This document shows, piece by piece, positions 44,112 to 53,610 of a stretch of DNA of 64,000 nucleotides (positions are counted from its first letter, which is position 1; every line of letters begins with the position of its first letter). The DNA is from Nocardia terrae. Lineage in GTDB: Bacteria > Actinomycetota > Actinomycetes > Mycobacteriales > Mycobacteriaceae. Location of the stretch: NCBI RefSeq assembly GCF_009760405.1, contig NZ_WRPP01000003.1, positions 186,001 through 250,000 on the forward strand, written 5' to 3'. The position numbers and the translations under genes are program-made. The notes under the pieces were generated by a model. It did not search any database, was not told where the DNA came from, and worked only from the letters and a program-made list of their open reading frames with translations.

Positions 44112-45425
44112 CTAGTTCTCCTCATCTGACACCGAACCCGACACACTCACATCCTGCTGCACCACCAGCCGCTCGTCACCACCGTCGTTGCGCGGCATGT
44201 AGATTCGCACCTCGGTCCCGCTGCCGGGCGCGGATTTGATCTCCACGTGCCCGCCGCGGCGTTCGATGCGGCCGTGAATGGACTTGGCCACGCCCTGCCG
44301 ATCCTTCGACACCGTATCCGGGTCGAAGCCCTTGCCGCGGTCGCGCACGAACACGCTCACCTGATGCGGCTCCACCTCGGAGTACAGGTCGATGGTCGGC
44401 ACCCCGGCGTGCTTGGCGGCATTCACCAGCGCCTCGCGGGCGGCCCCGAGCACCGCGGTGAAATGCTCCTTGGGCAGCCCGATTCCGCTGTCGTCGACAT
44501 CCATCGACACATCGCCGACGGTGACCGGCGTGACCTTCACCCCGTGCTGATCCTCCACCTCGCCGGCGATCGTGCGCAGCGCCGCCGCGAGACTCGACTG
44601 CGCCGGCCCGGTGTCCTCGAACAGCCACTTGCGCAGCTCGCGCTCCTGACTGCGGGCCAGCCGCACCACTTCCTGCGGATCGTCGGCCTGCCGCTGGATC
44701 AACGCCAGCGTCTGCAGCACCGAATCGTGCAGGTGGGAGGCGATCTCCTCGCGCTCGTCGTTGCGAATCCGCGCCGCGCGCTCGGCATTCAGCGCCCGCA
44801 CCATGCGCAGCCACAGCGGCACGGTCAGCAGCCCGGCCCCGACCAGCGTCACGGCCACCGCGATCAACGCGGACCCGAGCGAACTGAGATTGATCCGCCC
44901 CAGCACCACCACACCCAGGCCCACCACGATGAGGGTGGCCCCGCCGACGATGCGCGCCCACGTCACCACCGACGGCTTGGTCGGCAGCCCGAAGACCGAT
45001 CTCGGCCCGTCCGCGTCGAATTCGCGCCACACCAGCGCCGCGCCGACGGCGACCACCAGGATCGGGCCCACCACGTGCGCGGCCGACGTCCCGCTGAACA
45101 GCCACGCGGTGGCCACCGACAACGCCATGCCCAGCAACGCCAGCCCGATACCCTGCCGCCGCTCCGACCCCTTCGGCGGCGACTCGTCCGCGCCGCCCGG
45201 CGTGAAGATCCACAGCATCCCGTACGCCACGATCCCCGCACCGGCCATCGCGGCCAGCAGCACGAACCCGATCCGCACCTTGAACGCGTCGACCCCGAGA
45301 TGATCGGCGAGCCCGCCCGCCACCCCGCCCACGATCCGCCCACCGGTCCGCCGCACCAACTTGGGCGGGGTCACGGGTGTGACCGCCCCGCGGGCAGGGT
45401 CGTACAGGGGCGCGGACGGGTACAT
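44112..45425 (-). CDS. PspC-domain sensor histidine kinase
   Basis: Membrane kinase of 437 residues. The N-terminal PspC domain reads KLVRRTGGRIVGGVAGGLADHLG with helix GFVLLAAMAGAGIVAYGMLW; four or five more helices follow. The phospho-His box is EEIASHLHDSVLQTLALIQRQ, and the ATPase has REALVNAAKHAG and DRGKGF. ATG 45425 is used; GTG 45455 is an alternative, and neither has ideal ribosome-binding spacing. It likely senses envelope stress. Its usual divergent partner, a PspC/LiaF-like gene, lies 15 kb away at 60423. Confidence 0.9.
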   Translation of the reverse strand: MYPSAPLYDPARGAVTPVTPPKLVRRTGGRIVGGVAGGLADHLGVDAFKVRIGFVLLAAMAGAGIVAYGMLWIFTPGGADESPPKGSERRQGIGLALLGMALSVATAWLFSGTSAAHVVGPILVVAVGAALVWREFDADGPRSVFGLPTKPSVVTWARIVGGATLIVVGLGVVVLGRINLSSLGSALIAVAVTLVGAGLLTVPLWLRMVRALNAERAARIRNDEREEIASHLHDSVLQTLALIQRQADDPQEVVRLARSQERELRKWLFEDTGPAQSSLAAALRTIAGEVEDQHGVKVTPVTVGDVSMDVDDSGIGLPKEHFTAVLGAAREALVNAAKHAGVPTIDLYSEVEPHQVSVFVRDRGKGFDPDTVSKDRQGVAKSIHGRIERRGGHVEIKSAPGSGTEVRIYMPRNDGGDERLVVQQDVSVSGSVSDEEN

Positions 45426-45461
45426 GCCTCCGATACTGGCACGGCTACCTGACACCCGACA

Positions 45462-45840
45462 TCAGGAAACACCCCGATTCGAGCCCTGAGGCAGCAGCCC
45501 CGGCTCCCACCGGCTGAGCGACACCTCGGCCCGGTCGATGGCCTCTCCGGCCTGCTGGAACGCGAAGTTCGCCGCGTGGACCCGGCCGGATGCCCGGAGG
45601 GCGGAGCCCAGGAACAACAGGGCCCGGGTCTCCACGCCACGGCCCGCCCATTCGGCGGCGATGATCGCTTCCCGAGCCGTGGTCTCGGCCGACGGGTAGT
45701 CCCCGGCCTGCAGGTGGGCCCGGCTGAGCATCATCAGCGTCCAGCCTTCGATCGCACGCGAGCCGGATTCCCGGGCGAGGTGAACTCCGTTCACGCACAG
45801 GCGGACTCCCTCGGCGCGGCTACCGACCCCATCGCGTCGC
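45462..45840 (-). pseudogene. Remnant of a TPR-containing regulator (C-terminal fragment)
   Basis: About 120 codons on the minus strand read as two to three TPR-like helical hairpins (SRAIEGWTLMMLSRAHLQAG, YPSAETTAREAIIAAEW, GRVHAANFAFQQAGEAIDRA) and end in a stop at 45462. Upstream the frame turns into Arg-rich low-quality sequence with no start or ribosome-binding site, so the N-terminus is missing. It probably derives from an AfsR/LuxR-type TPR protein. It marks the left edge of the island. Confidence 0.55.
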
Positions 45841-46124
45841 CGGCTTGTCCGGTCCGGACGATAAAGCCGCCCTGACCTGCCCGGACGCAAATCCGGGCGG
45901 CGGCGTCGGCGGGCGCTTCTCAGATCTTCCTCAGACCTGACCGGACGGCCGGCCCGACTCGGCCCGATCCGGACCCGACCGGACCGGATAACTGCTCCGA
46001 GGCCGCCGATCTGCGGTTTCCCGCTCTTTCGCGGAAATCGACATCGTCTGCCCCGCAGCCCTTTCCATACCTTCATCTCAGCGGAGCCGCCGGGCTCCGA
46101 AACGAGAGTCGGGGAGGACTCATC
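45841..46124. other. Gap before MspA-like gene
   Basis: Rich in short CCGGAC/GACCGG repeats (45930-45990) with no convincing ORF. A GGGAGGA ribosome-binding site for the MspA-like gene lies at the right end. Confidence 0.4.
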
Positions 46125-46784
46125 ATGTTCACCAACCACCTGATCGCCAAGACCGCTGTCTCGGGCGTCATCGCCACCGCGTCGTTGTTGAGCGGCTCGC
46201 TGGGCATCGCCCACGCCGACGGGGGAATCGCACCGCACGAACGGACGACCACCGCGCCGAACGGCATGAGCATCACCGTCGGCGCGTCCGATCAAGCGGT
46301 CCGGTCGGTCGCGCCCATGAACGGCTGGCCGACCAGCCGCGAGGCGTACCTGGACGACACGTTCTACGGCAAGGTCGAGGGCGGGACCGGCAAGATCAAG
46401 TACGGCTTCTTCGCGGGCTGCGCGGTCGACCTGGACGTGAAATTCAATGTCGACGGCAAGGTCGGCATCGACGCCAATGTCACGCTCGGGGCCGAGGCGA
46501 GCCTGACCGAGGTGACGCCGACCGCGAGCGTGTCCATCGAACCGGAGATCGGCGGCAGCGTCGGATTCGACCTGAGCATCACGCCCGGCAAGATCAAGCA
46601 GATCGACCTCGGCGAGAAGCAGTTGACGGGCTCGAACACGGTCTACGCCGTCTTCCGCGACTGGCGGCTCACCGCCGACAACTGCGCCGGCCCGCTCACC
46701 GTCAAGCCGTACGTGATCATCGAGGCCAGCTCGCCCGAAGCGGACGCGACCGATGAGATCATGGGCGACGCGATCAGCCTGTGA
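46125..46784 (+). CDS. MspA family porin-like protein (copy 1)
   Basis: Secreted beta-rich protein of 219 residues. Signal peptide 1-31 ends GIAHA. The mature part follows the MspA (PF09203) plan: SITVGASDQ, APMNGWPTSREAYLDDTF, GTGKIKYGFFAGCAVDLDVKF, and a C-terminal CAGPLTVKPYVIIEA, with two Cys that could pair. MspA forms octameric outer-membrane channels in mycobacteria. GGGGAGGA precedes the ATG. It is 68 bases upstream of the first STAND-WD40 gene. Confidence 0.88.
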   Translation: MFTNHLIAKTAVSGVIATASLLSGSLGIAHADGGIAPHERTTTAPNGMSITVGASDQAVRSVAPMNGWPTSREAYLDDTFYGKVEGGTGKIKYGFFAGCAVDLDVKFNVDGKVGIDANVTLGAEASLTEVTPTASVSIEPEIGGSVGFDLSITPGKIKQIDLGEKQLTGSNTVYAVFRDWRLTADNCAGPLTVKPYVIIEASSPEADATDEIMGDAISL

Positions 46785-46852
46785 GATGCCCGATTCGGTG
46801 ACAAGCGGTAGATACCAGCACAATTGACGGCGGCGGAGCGGGGAGAGATCGA

Positions 46853-49800
46853 ATGCGGGGCGGGGACATGCCGATGAGCGGTGACAACGGTGACGAAACC
46901 ACCTCACCACGCGCACTTTTCGCACAGAGCTTCACCGAACTCTATGCGGCGGCCGGTAATCCGACCCTGCGCCGAGTCGCCGACGCCGCGGAAACCCGCA
47001 TGCGCGCCGCCCAGGGCAACCGCCCGGGCGGCGCGTCCGCCCAGCGCATCAGCGACTGGAAAGCGGGCCGAAACGTCCCGGCCCGCTTCGAATCCCTGCT
47101 CCCGGTAGTACTCACCCTCATCGACCTCGCCCGCAAGAAGGGCGCCCCACTCCCCCGCCCCCTGACCGAACCCAAGGAGTGGCAACGCCTCTGGCACGCC
47201 GCCACCACCTGGAACCCCGAAACCGACAGCGAATCCGCCTGCCCCTACCTGGGCCTCGCGGCCTACCGCGGCGAGAACCGCGCCCTCTACTTCGGCCGCA
47301 CCCGCGCCACCACCGAACTCACCGACCTGGTGCGCGAGACAACCGGCCTCATCGCCGTCGTCGGAGCCTCCGGCGCAGGCAAGTCCTCACTGCTCGCCGC
47401 CGGACTGGCTCCGGCGCTGAGCGATTGGGACGTCACCGCCCTCACGCCGGGTGCACATCCACTCGAAGCCCTGCTCACCGCGACCGCCACCCTGGTCCCG
47501 CGCACCGAGGGCCCCCGTCGTCTCCTGATCATCGACCAGTTCGAAGAACTGTTCACCACCTGCCAGGACGAACACGAACGCGAGGAATTCCTCACCGCCC
47601 TGGACCGCTGCTCGTCCCGCACCGACGACCCGATCGCGGTGGTCATCGCACTCCGTGCCGACTTCTACGCCCACTGCCTCAACTACCTGGCACTCCAGGA
47701 CGCCCTCGAACACCGCTCCTACCTGCTCGGCCCGATGCGCGTGGACGAACTGGCCCAAGCGATCGCGGGCCCCGCCCGCGCCGTCGGCCTCGAACTCGAA
47801 ACCGGCCTGGAAGAGCTCGTCATCACCGAACTGTGCGGCGCCGGAGACCATCACGGCCGCCGCACCTACGACCCCGGCGCACTCCCCCTGCTATCCCACG
47901 TCATGGCCGCCACCTGGCAACACCGAGAAGGCCGCCGCCTCACCATCACCGGCTACCGCCGAGCGGGCGGCGTAGTCGGCTCGGTAGCCGAAACCGCCGA
48001 ATACGCCTGGAACGAACTGACTCCCGCCCAACAGTCGGCGGCCAAGGAAATCCTCCTGGGCCTCGTCACCGTAGGCCAAGACACTCAAGACACCCGCCGC
48101 CCCGCCCAACGCAACGACCTACTCCGCCGCGCCGGCAACACCGAAGACGCCCTCACCGCCCTCGAACTCCTCTCCCGCACCCGCCTGATCAGCCTCGACG
48201 CCGAAGCCGTAAACCTCAGCCACGAAATAGTCCTCACCGCCTGGCCCCGCCTCCGCACCTGGATCGACGAAGACCGAGTCGGCTACCTCGTCCGCCAACG
48301 CCTCGAAACCGACGCCGCCGAATGGGCAGCCCAAGACCGAGACTCATCCCTCCTCTACCAGGGCACCCGCCTCGACAACGCCCTCGACCACGTAGACCCA
48401 CCCCCGGTCGGCCCCCTCGCCACCGAATTCCTCACCACCGCCGCAACAGCCCGCAAGAAGTCCCGCCGCCGAGCCACCTGGCTCCGAGCCCGCCTCGCCC
48501 TTCTCGGCGTGGCCATCCTCATCTTCGCCTTCAGCGCCTACAACCAATCCCGCCTCGCCGACCAACGCACCGACGACAAGAACTTCGCCGCCGTCCTGAC
48601 CGAGGCCGATCGCGTCCGCCAGATCGATCCCTCCCTGGCCGCCCAGCTGGACTTGGTCGCATTCCGAATGCGCCCCGACGACAACGAAGTCCGCTCTCGA
48701 CTGCTTCGTTCCGAGGCCGCCCCACTGGTGACGGTAACCAGCGCGCATCGGGGCAGCGTCGCGAAGGTCATCTACCGTTCGGACGGCAAACTGCTGGCCT
48801 CATTCAGTTATCTCGACGGCTTACGGCTGTGGGATGTCGCCAACCGGCAACATCCGAGTCCGGTAGGGCAATTGCTTTCCTCGATCACGGACGCCGCCTT
48901 CAGCGCGGACGGGATGACCATGGCCACCAGTAGCATCGGGCGCGACGGGCCCAAAGGCGTGACGCTCTGGGATATTTCGAAACCGGACATGCCCCGCCGC
49001 CTGGTCGAGCTATCCGACGGCATCTCCGGACATTCGGTCGTCCACGTGGCTTTCGCCCCGGCCGGAAGCCTGCTTGCCGTCCTCTCCGGTCCGATCCTCA
49101 CGCTGTGGGACGTGAGTACTCCGTCCGCTCCGGTGCTGTCCAGATCCCTGCCAGTGAGCTCGAACCCGAGTGCGGACACCGGATACCCGACTTTCTCCCC
49201 GAATGGGCGACTACTCGCCCTCGCTCAGGACGACGGTCGAAAGACGCTGGAACTCTGGGACGTCGCCGTTCCCACCAACCCTGTGGTGCGGACAACGATC
49301 CCCAATGACTTCCGTGGACATACCCTCGCGTTCAGCCCGGACAACGCCCTGCTGGCCCTCGCCGACGATTCCAGCACGTACTCGACGGCAGAAGGCAAAT
49401 CCCTGGTGCGGATCTGGGATATCGGCGATCCGAATCACCCCCGCGCCTCCGCCACATTGAGTACCGGAGCACCGTTCACGAACGCGTTGGCCTTCGCTCC
49501 CGCCGGCCGTGTCCTCGCTACCGGTAACGACGACGGAATCCGGCTGTGGAACATCACCGCCCTCGACAATCCGACACCGCTCGGCGAACAACTCTCGCTG
49601 AGCCCCACCATCTGCTCGGTGACCGGGGAATCGGACGCATGCCGCACAGGTCCGGCCGTGATGTCCTTCAGCCCCGATGGATCCGTCCTTACTTCCGGAA
49701 GCGTCAACGGCGATGTCCATGTGTGGTCGTTACCCCCGGCCACCCTCACCGGGCAGAGCGGTGCCCCTGCCGCACCGGTGTTCTACTCGGCGGGCAAGCG

Positions 49801-50806
49801 CCTGGCCACAGCCTCCGGTGACGGTCGAATCGACCTGTGGGACATCGAGACTCCGCTGGCTCCCGTACGCCTCGGCGAGTATCGGGCGGATCCGGGTTCC
49901 AAGATTCTCCACCCTTCTCCAGAGGGCGACGCACTGCTGGTGACGAGTTACTCCGGCCCCGAAGCGGCGACCCACTATGTCCTCGACATCACCGACCCGG
50001 CACACATCCGCCGGGCCTACGACTGGCAGCAGCCGGTCACTGCCGGCGGCACCGTCGCGATCAGCCCCGACTGGCACAGGCTGGCCGTGACCACCGGCAA
50101 TACCGTTCAGCTGTGGGATCTTTCGGATCGCACGCATCCCACCGCCGTCGGGACCACAGTGCCGTTGGTGTCGACCATGAACGAAGACATCGCGTTCGTC
50201 GCCGACGGCACGAAGATCGCGATCCAAGGAATGGTCCGGGTCAACGGCCACGACGAGAGTGTGGTGGTTCTCTGGGATGTCGCCGACCCCGCCCACCCAC
50301 GTCAGATTTCCGAGCTGGTGCGGCAAACCACCCCTCGAATCAGCGAGCTCGCCTTCACCCGGGACGGCAAGACCATGCTCGTGATCGGCGACAACACCTT
50401 CCAGACCTGGGATATCAGTAACCCCGCCGAACCGGCCCGCCTGGGCGGGCCGGTCACCGCGCACACTCTGCAGATCGCGGAAACCAGCTTCACCGCCGAC
50501 TCCCGAACCTTGCTCACCGCCGGCGGTGACGGCGAAATCCAACTGTGGGACTTCACCGACCGCTCCCATCCCCACCGCACCGAGACCCCAACGGTCTCGG
50601 GCCCGCAACCCTGGGCCACAACGATCTCCGATTCCGGCCGCTACCTGGCCGCCGCTACCGGTCAGGGCACAATCCGCCTCTGGGACAACGACATACACGA
50701 CGCGATCTCCCGAATCTGCACCGTCACCGGCTCACTGTGGACCGAAGACCTCTGGCACCACCACCTCCCCCAACTCGCCTACCACCCGCCCTGCCCGGCC
50801 AACTGA
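46853..50806 (+). CDS. HTH-STAND NTPase-TM-WD40 giant protein (copy 1)
   Basis: 1317 residues. Residues 15-100 form an HTH-like domain with SAQRISDWKAGRNVP. Residues about 130-530 are an nSTAND1-type NTPase with Walker A GASGAGKSS (171-179) and Walker B LLIIDQFEEL (224-233). One membrane helix is at about 546-563 after a basic RKKSRRR. The rest has about 14 WD-like units ending LWD[IV]xxPxxP, enough for two seven-bladed propellers. STAND proteins act as ligand-triggered switches, some in phage defence; a role here is inference. Its paralogue is at 55158. Confidence 0.88.
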   Translation: MRGGDMPMSGDNGDETTSPRALFAQSFTELYAAAGNPTLRRVADAAETRMRAAQGNRPGGASAQRISDWKAGRNVPARFESLLPVVLTLIDLARKKGAPLPRPLTEPKEWQRLWHAATTWNPETDSESACPYLGLAAYRGENRALYFGRTRATTELTDLVRETTGLIAVVGASGAGKSSLLAAGLAPALSDWDVTALTPGAHPLEALLTATATLVPRTEGPRRLLIIDQFEELFTTCQDEHEREEFLTALDRCSSRTDDPIAVVIALRADFYAHCLNYLALQDALEHRSYLLGPMRVDELAQAIAGPARAVGLELETGLEELVITELCGAGDHHGRRTYDPGALPLLSHVMAATWQHREGRRLTITGYRRAGGVVGSVAETAEYAWNELTPAQQSAAKEILLGLVTVGQDTQDTRRPAQRNDLLRRAGNTEDALTALELLSRTRLISLDAEAVNLSHEIVLTAWPRLRTWIDEDRVGYLVRQRLETDAAEWAAQDRDSSLLYQGTRLDNALDHVDPPPVGPLATEFLTTAATARKKSRRRATWLRARLALLGVAILIFAFSAYNQSRLADQRTDDKNFAAVLTEADRVRQIDPSLAAQLDLVAFRMRPDDNEVRSRLLRSEAAPLVTVTSAHRGSVAKVIYRSDGKLLASFSYLDGLRLWDVANRQHPSPVGQLLSSITDAAFSADGMTMATSSIGRDGPKGVTLWDISKPDMPRRLVELSDGISGHSVVHVAFAPAGSLLAVLSGPILTLWDVSTPSAPVLSRSLPVSSNPSADTGYPTFSPNGRLLALAQDDGRKTLELWDVAVPTNPVVRTTIPNDFRGHTLAFSPDNALLALADDSSTYSTAEGKSLVRIWDIGDPNHPRASATLSTGAPFTNALAFAPAGRVLATGNDDGIRLWNITALDNPTPLGEQLSLSPTICSVTGESDACRTGPAVMSFSPDGSVLTSGSVNGDVHVWSLPPATLTGQSGAPAAPVFYSAGKRLATASGDGRIDLWDIETPLAPVRLGEYRADPGSKILHPSPEGDALLVTSYSGPEAATHYVLDITDPAHIRRAYDWQQPVTAGGTVAISPDWHRLAVTTGNTVQLWDLSDRTHPTAVGTTVPLVSTMNEDIAFVADGTKIAIQGMVRVNGHDESVVVLWDVADPAHPRQISELVRQTTPRISELAFTRDGKTMLVIGDNTFQTWDISNPAEPARLGGPVTAHTLQIAETSFTADSRTLLTAGGDGEIQLWDFTDRSHPHRTETPTVSGPQPWATTISDSGRYLAAATGQGTIRLWDNDIHDAISRICTVTGSLWTEDLWHHHLPQLAYHPPCPAN

Positions 50807-50871
50807 CACCTCCGGAATTTCTCCGAGCCGGTCCCGGTTGGCAGCGACGAAGCCGGAAAAGGACAGGTGAG

Positions 50872-51276
50872 ATGAACGCTTTCAACGAGTCGGTGATCGA
50901 GGAATTCCGCGCCAACGGCGGCAAGGTGGGTGGCCCGTTCGAGGGGCGGACGAACATGGTGCTGATCACCACCACCGGCGCGAAATCCGGTAGGGCCGTG
51001 ACCAACCCGCTGGTCTACGTCCCCGACGGCGACCGCATCGTGCTCATCGCCTCCAACGGCGGCGCGGACAAGCACCCCGCCTGGTACCACAACTTGCGTG
51101 CGAACCCCGAGATCACCATCGAGCTCGGCACCGAAACCTACACCGGCAAAGCCGAATTCATCACCGGCCCGGAGAGTGACGAACTCTACGAGCGCATGAT
51201 CGAACTCATGCCCGTCTTCGCCGAGTACCGCACCAAGACCACGCGGAAGATCCCCGTAGTGGCGGTGCGCCGCTAG
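50872..51276 (+). CDS. Deazaflavin (F420)-dependent nitroreductase-family protein
   Basis: Split-barrel protein of 134 residues of the Ddn/AOR group: FRANGGKVGGPFEGR at the start, LITTTGAKSGRAVTNPLVY, ASNGGADKHPAWYHNLRANP and the C-terminal RKIPVVAVRR are all family hallmarks. Members use F420H2 to reduce varied substrates. The ATG 50872 follows GGACAGGTGAG. Its stop overlaps the convergent nucleotidyltransferase stop by four bases. Confidence 0.92.
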   Translation: MNAFNESVIEEFRANGGKVGGPFEGRTNMVLITTTGAKSGRAVTNPLVYVPDGDRIVLIASNGGADKHPAWYHNLRANPEITIELGTETYTGKAEFITGPESDELYERMIELMPVFAEYRTKTTRKIPVVAVRR

Positions 51277-51995
51277 CGGGGGCCTTCCATGCTGAAGCCG
51301 TCGAACAGCCGGCCACCGAACAGATTCAGGACCTCGGTGGCTACTTCGACCATCGGCTCGACCGACCCACTCGCGACCGCTCGCACGCCCTCCGCCAGCC
51401 GTCGCGCAAACGTCGTGCCCGCGTTCTGATCGAAGTCGGCCAACTCGCGGTGCAGCCACTTGCCCCGCCCGGTCCAATGGCCGTTCCCGGTGAGCAGCAG
51501 ATCCGCCACGGCCTGCCACAATGCGGCCGCGATCATCAGCCGCTCACCGGGATCCGCCGACCCGATCAGATCATCCAGTCGATCGGTAATTCCATAACGT
51601 GCAGACCGCAATTCGCGCTCCGACAGAGGATCCGGGCCCGCCGCCAACAGCTTCGCGCATAGTGCCCTCCACCGCTCCCCGCCGCCATCAGCGTCGAGCA
51701 GCACATGGCTCCTACCGATCAGGCGCAATGTATTCGGCTGCCGCTCACCGTGTTCGAGAGCCAGAAAATGCTCCAGCGACGCCTCGGTCTGGACGAACAA
51801 CTCCACAGGCCATCTCAGGTAGTGCAACGATTCCCGGTACGGCGCAGGCGCTCCCGCCATCAGCACGGTGATATCCAGATCAGAGGTAGCCGTAGCCATT
51901 CCGAGCGCAACACTGCCCCCGAGCCACGCCGCCCGCGCCTCAGGGAACCTCTCCCGAACCAGTTGCCGCGCAACATCAATCCCGTCGACCGCCAT
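51273..51995 (-). CDS. Nucleotidyltransferase-domain protein
   Basis: 240 residues. The N-terminal polymerase-beta-type domain has GGSVALGMATATSDLDITVL, giving the G-S and D-x-D metal motif. The C-terminal half is helical (ERLMIAAALWQAVADLLL), as in kanamycin-type or MNT/HEPN-like enzymes. ATG at 51995; the ORF upstream of it is poor. The substrate could be a drug, RNA or protein; no partner HEPN gene is adjacent. Confidence 0.82.
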   Translation of the reverse strand: MAVDGIDVARQLVRERFPEARAAWLGGSVALGMATATSDLDITVLMAGAPAPYRESLHYLRWPVELFVQTEASLEHFLALEHGERQPNTLRLIGRSHVLLDADGGGERWRALCAKLLAAGPDPLSERELRSARYGITDRLDDLIGSADPGERLMIAAALWQAVADLLLTGNGHWTGRGKWLHRELADFDQNAGTTFARRLAEGVRAVASGSVEPMVEVATEVLNLFGGRLFDGFSMEGPR

Positions 51996-52024
51996 CACGC
52001 CAGTCTGGCATCCAGCCGACCCCG

Positions 52025-52396
52025 TCAAGTACTGGGCAACGAATCGAAGTAGTCGCGCAACAGGTCGGTGTAGACCCACCCACCAGCAGGTTCGTTGTGC
52101 TGACGCGTCGATACCCCGTCGCAGCCGTAGGTGGCTCGCATCGCGACCGCGACCTCACGAATCACGTCGTGCACCGCATGCCCGTACTCCGACGGCAGGT
52201 CATACAGATTCTCGTAATGAGCATTGGGGATCACCAAGACGTGCCCATGGTTGTTCGGCCACCAGCGCGCTGCGGTGAACGCCGTTGCGCGCTCGGAGCG
52301 GAACACCACGTCGCGTGGACTATCGAGCGCGGTCTCACCCCCTGCGAGCAGGAAACAGAACGGACAGTCATATCCGACGGGCTCATGGTTGTGCAC
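52025..52396 (-). pseudogene. HIT-family protein with the histidine triad deleted
   Basis: 123 residues from GTG 52396. The start VHNHEPVGYDCPFCFLLAG, the WWPNNHGHVLVIPNAHYENL core and TRQHNEPAGG are standard HIT sequence. The family then continues with a HxHxHxx catalytic segment, but here the reading passes straight from PAGG to WVYTDLLRDYF, which resembles the distal C-terminus. About 30-40 residues including the triad appear to be removed in frame near 52074-52086. The product should lack nucleotide hydrolase activity. Confidence 0.7.
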
Positions 52397-52465
52397 GACT
52401 ATCTCTCGGGGTCCGAAGTTCAAAAGCGGGACAGCTCGGGGGTTCGAGCCGGTCAAACTGAGGGC

Positions 52466-53357
52466 ATGAGGGGTGAACTGCCATTTTGCGGGAGTCGGGC
52501 GGTGCGGGATGGGGTTGTGAGCGCGCGCCGGTTGAAGAGGGACTACCGGCGGTTGCATCCGGGGGTCTACATCAGGAAAGGCGTGGAGGTAGATCTGCGG
52601 GCACGAATGTTTGCCGCGGCCTGCTGGGGTGGGGATGAGGCTGTACTGGTTGGGTTTTCGGCGTTGGCTCTGCATGGGGTCGAATGGTTCGACCGCGAGC
52701 CGGCCGAGGTACTGGGTCCCAATATCACTCGTGCACCGTCCGGAATCGTTGCGCGGCAATACGATCTGCTGCCGACCGAGGTGGAGACGATCGACAGCAT
52801 ACGAGTCACTACCGCCGCCCGGACCGGATACGACCTCGGTCGTCGGCTGCCATTCGGCCGAGCCGTCGCGGTCGTAGACTCGCTCTGTCACGTGACCGGC
52901 CGAGACCCCGCAACGATTCTCGCCATTCGCGCAGCCCACCCCCGTGCTCGCGGAAACTCCCACCTCCGCACCGTGATCGCGGCCGTCGACGCAGGTGCGG
53001 AATCACCGCAGGAAACCGCGACCCGCCTCCTCCTGATATCCGCCGGCTTCCCACCCCCCACCACTCAAATCCCCGTCTACCGCCCCGACGGAACCTTCGT
53101 AGCCCGCCTCGACATGGGCTGGCCCGAATGGAAGGTAGCCGTCGAATACGACGGCACCCACCACTGGCTCGACCCCCGCCAACGCACCCGAGACATAGAC
53201 CGCCACGCCGACCTAACCTCCCAGGGCTGGACAGTAATCCGACTCTCCGCCACCCACCTCCGCCCCCCACACCACCCTCACCCGAGTAGCCGCCGCCCTC
53301 CGCGCCGCCGGCGCCCGCACCCCCGACGAACATGCAATGAGGAACGCAAATGTCTGA
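52466..53357 (+). pseudogene. DUF559 endonuclease-like protein, frameshifted at C6
   Basis: Reads from ATG 52466 as a type IV TA-like/DUF559 protein: RRLHPGVYIRKG near the N-terminus and VAVEYDGTHHWLDPRQRTRDIDR with the nuclease-like core. At the C6 run 53263-53268 the frame goes into Pro/Arg-rich sequence and runs to 53569 across the DUF397 gene. Removing one C restores RPHTTLTRVAAALRAAG and a stop at 53355-53357, giving 296 residues. This is a frameshift by mutation or sequencing error. Confidence 0.78.
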
Positions 53358-53397
53358 ATTGCCGCACCTCACTGCATGCTCGTGACGATGCGCGGGG

Positions 53398-53610
53398 TTA
53401 TGCGGTCGGGAGGTCGAAGGTGCCGCCAGTTATGGAGGTGGTGAAGGCGGTCCAGTCGTGGGGGGAGAAGATCAGTGCGGGGCCGGCGGCATCTTTTGAA
53501 TCACGGATGCCTACCATTCCCGCGCTGAGGAAGGCGACTTCGACGCATTCGCCGCCGGCTTGGCTGTAGCTGCTCTTGAACCATCGTGCGTCGAATTGGC
53601 TGAGGCTCAC
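53398..53610 (-). CDS. DUF397 protein
   Basis: 70 residues with the family hallmarks ARWFKSSYSQAGGECVEVAF and VGIRDSKDAAGPALIFSPHDWTAF. DUF397 genes occur throughout Actinobacteria beside XRE/DUF5753 regulators and form WhiJ/BldB-like pairs affecting development. Its GTG start overlaps the stop of the XRE gene by four bases, so the two are coupled. Confidence 0.93.
   Translation of the reverse strand: MSLSQFDARWFKSSYSQAGGECVEVAFLSAGMVGIRDSKDAAGPALIFSPHDWTAFTTSITGGTFDLPTA

Noticed and set aside
47179-48933. 584-codon plus frame within the first STAND gene
   Set aside because: Almost wholly Arg/Pro/His, the usual shifted-frame signature in this GC range.
52397-52963. N-terminal extension of the HIT protein to 312 residues
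   Set aside because: Overlaps the divergent DUF559 gene antisense and has no HIT-family similarity before VHNHEP.
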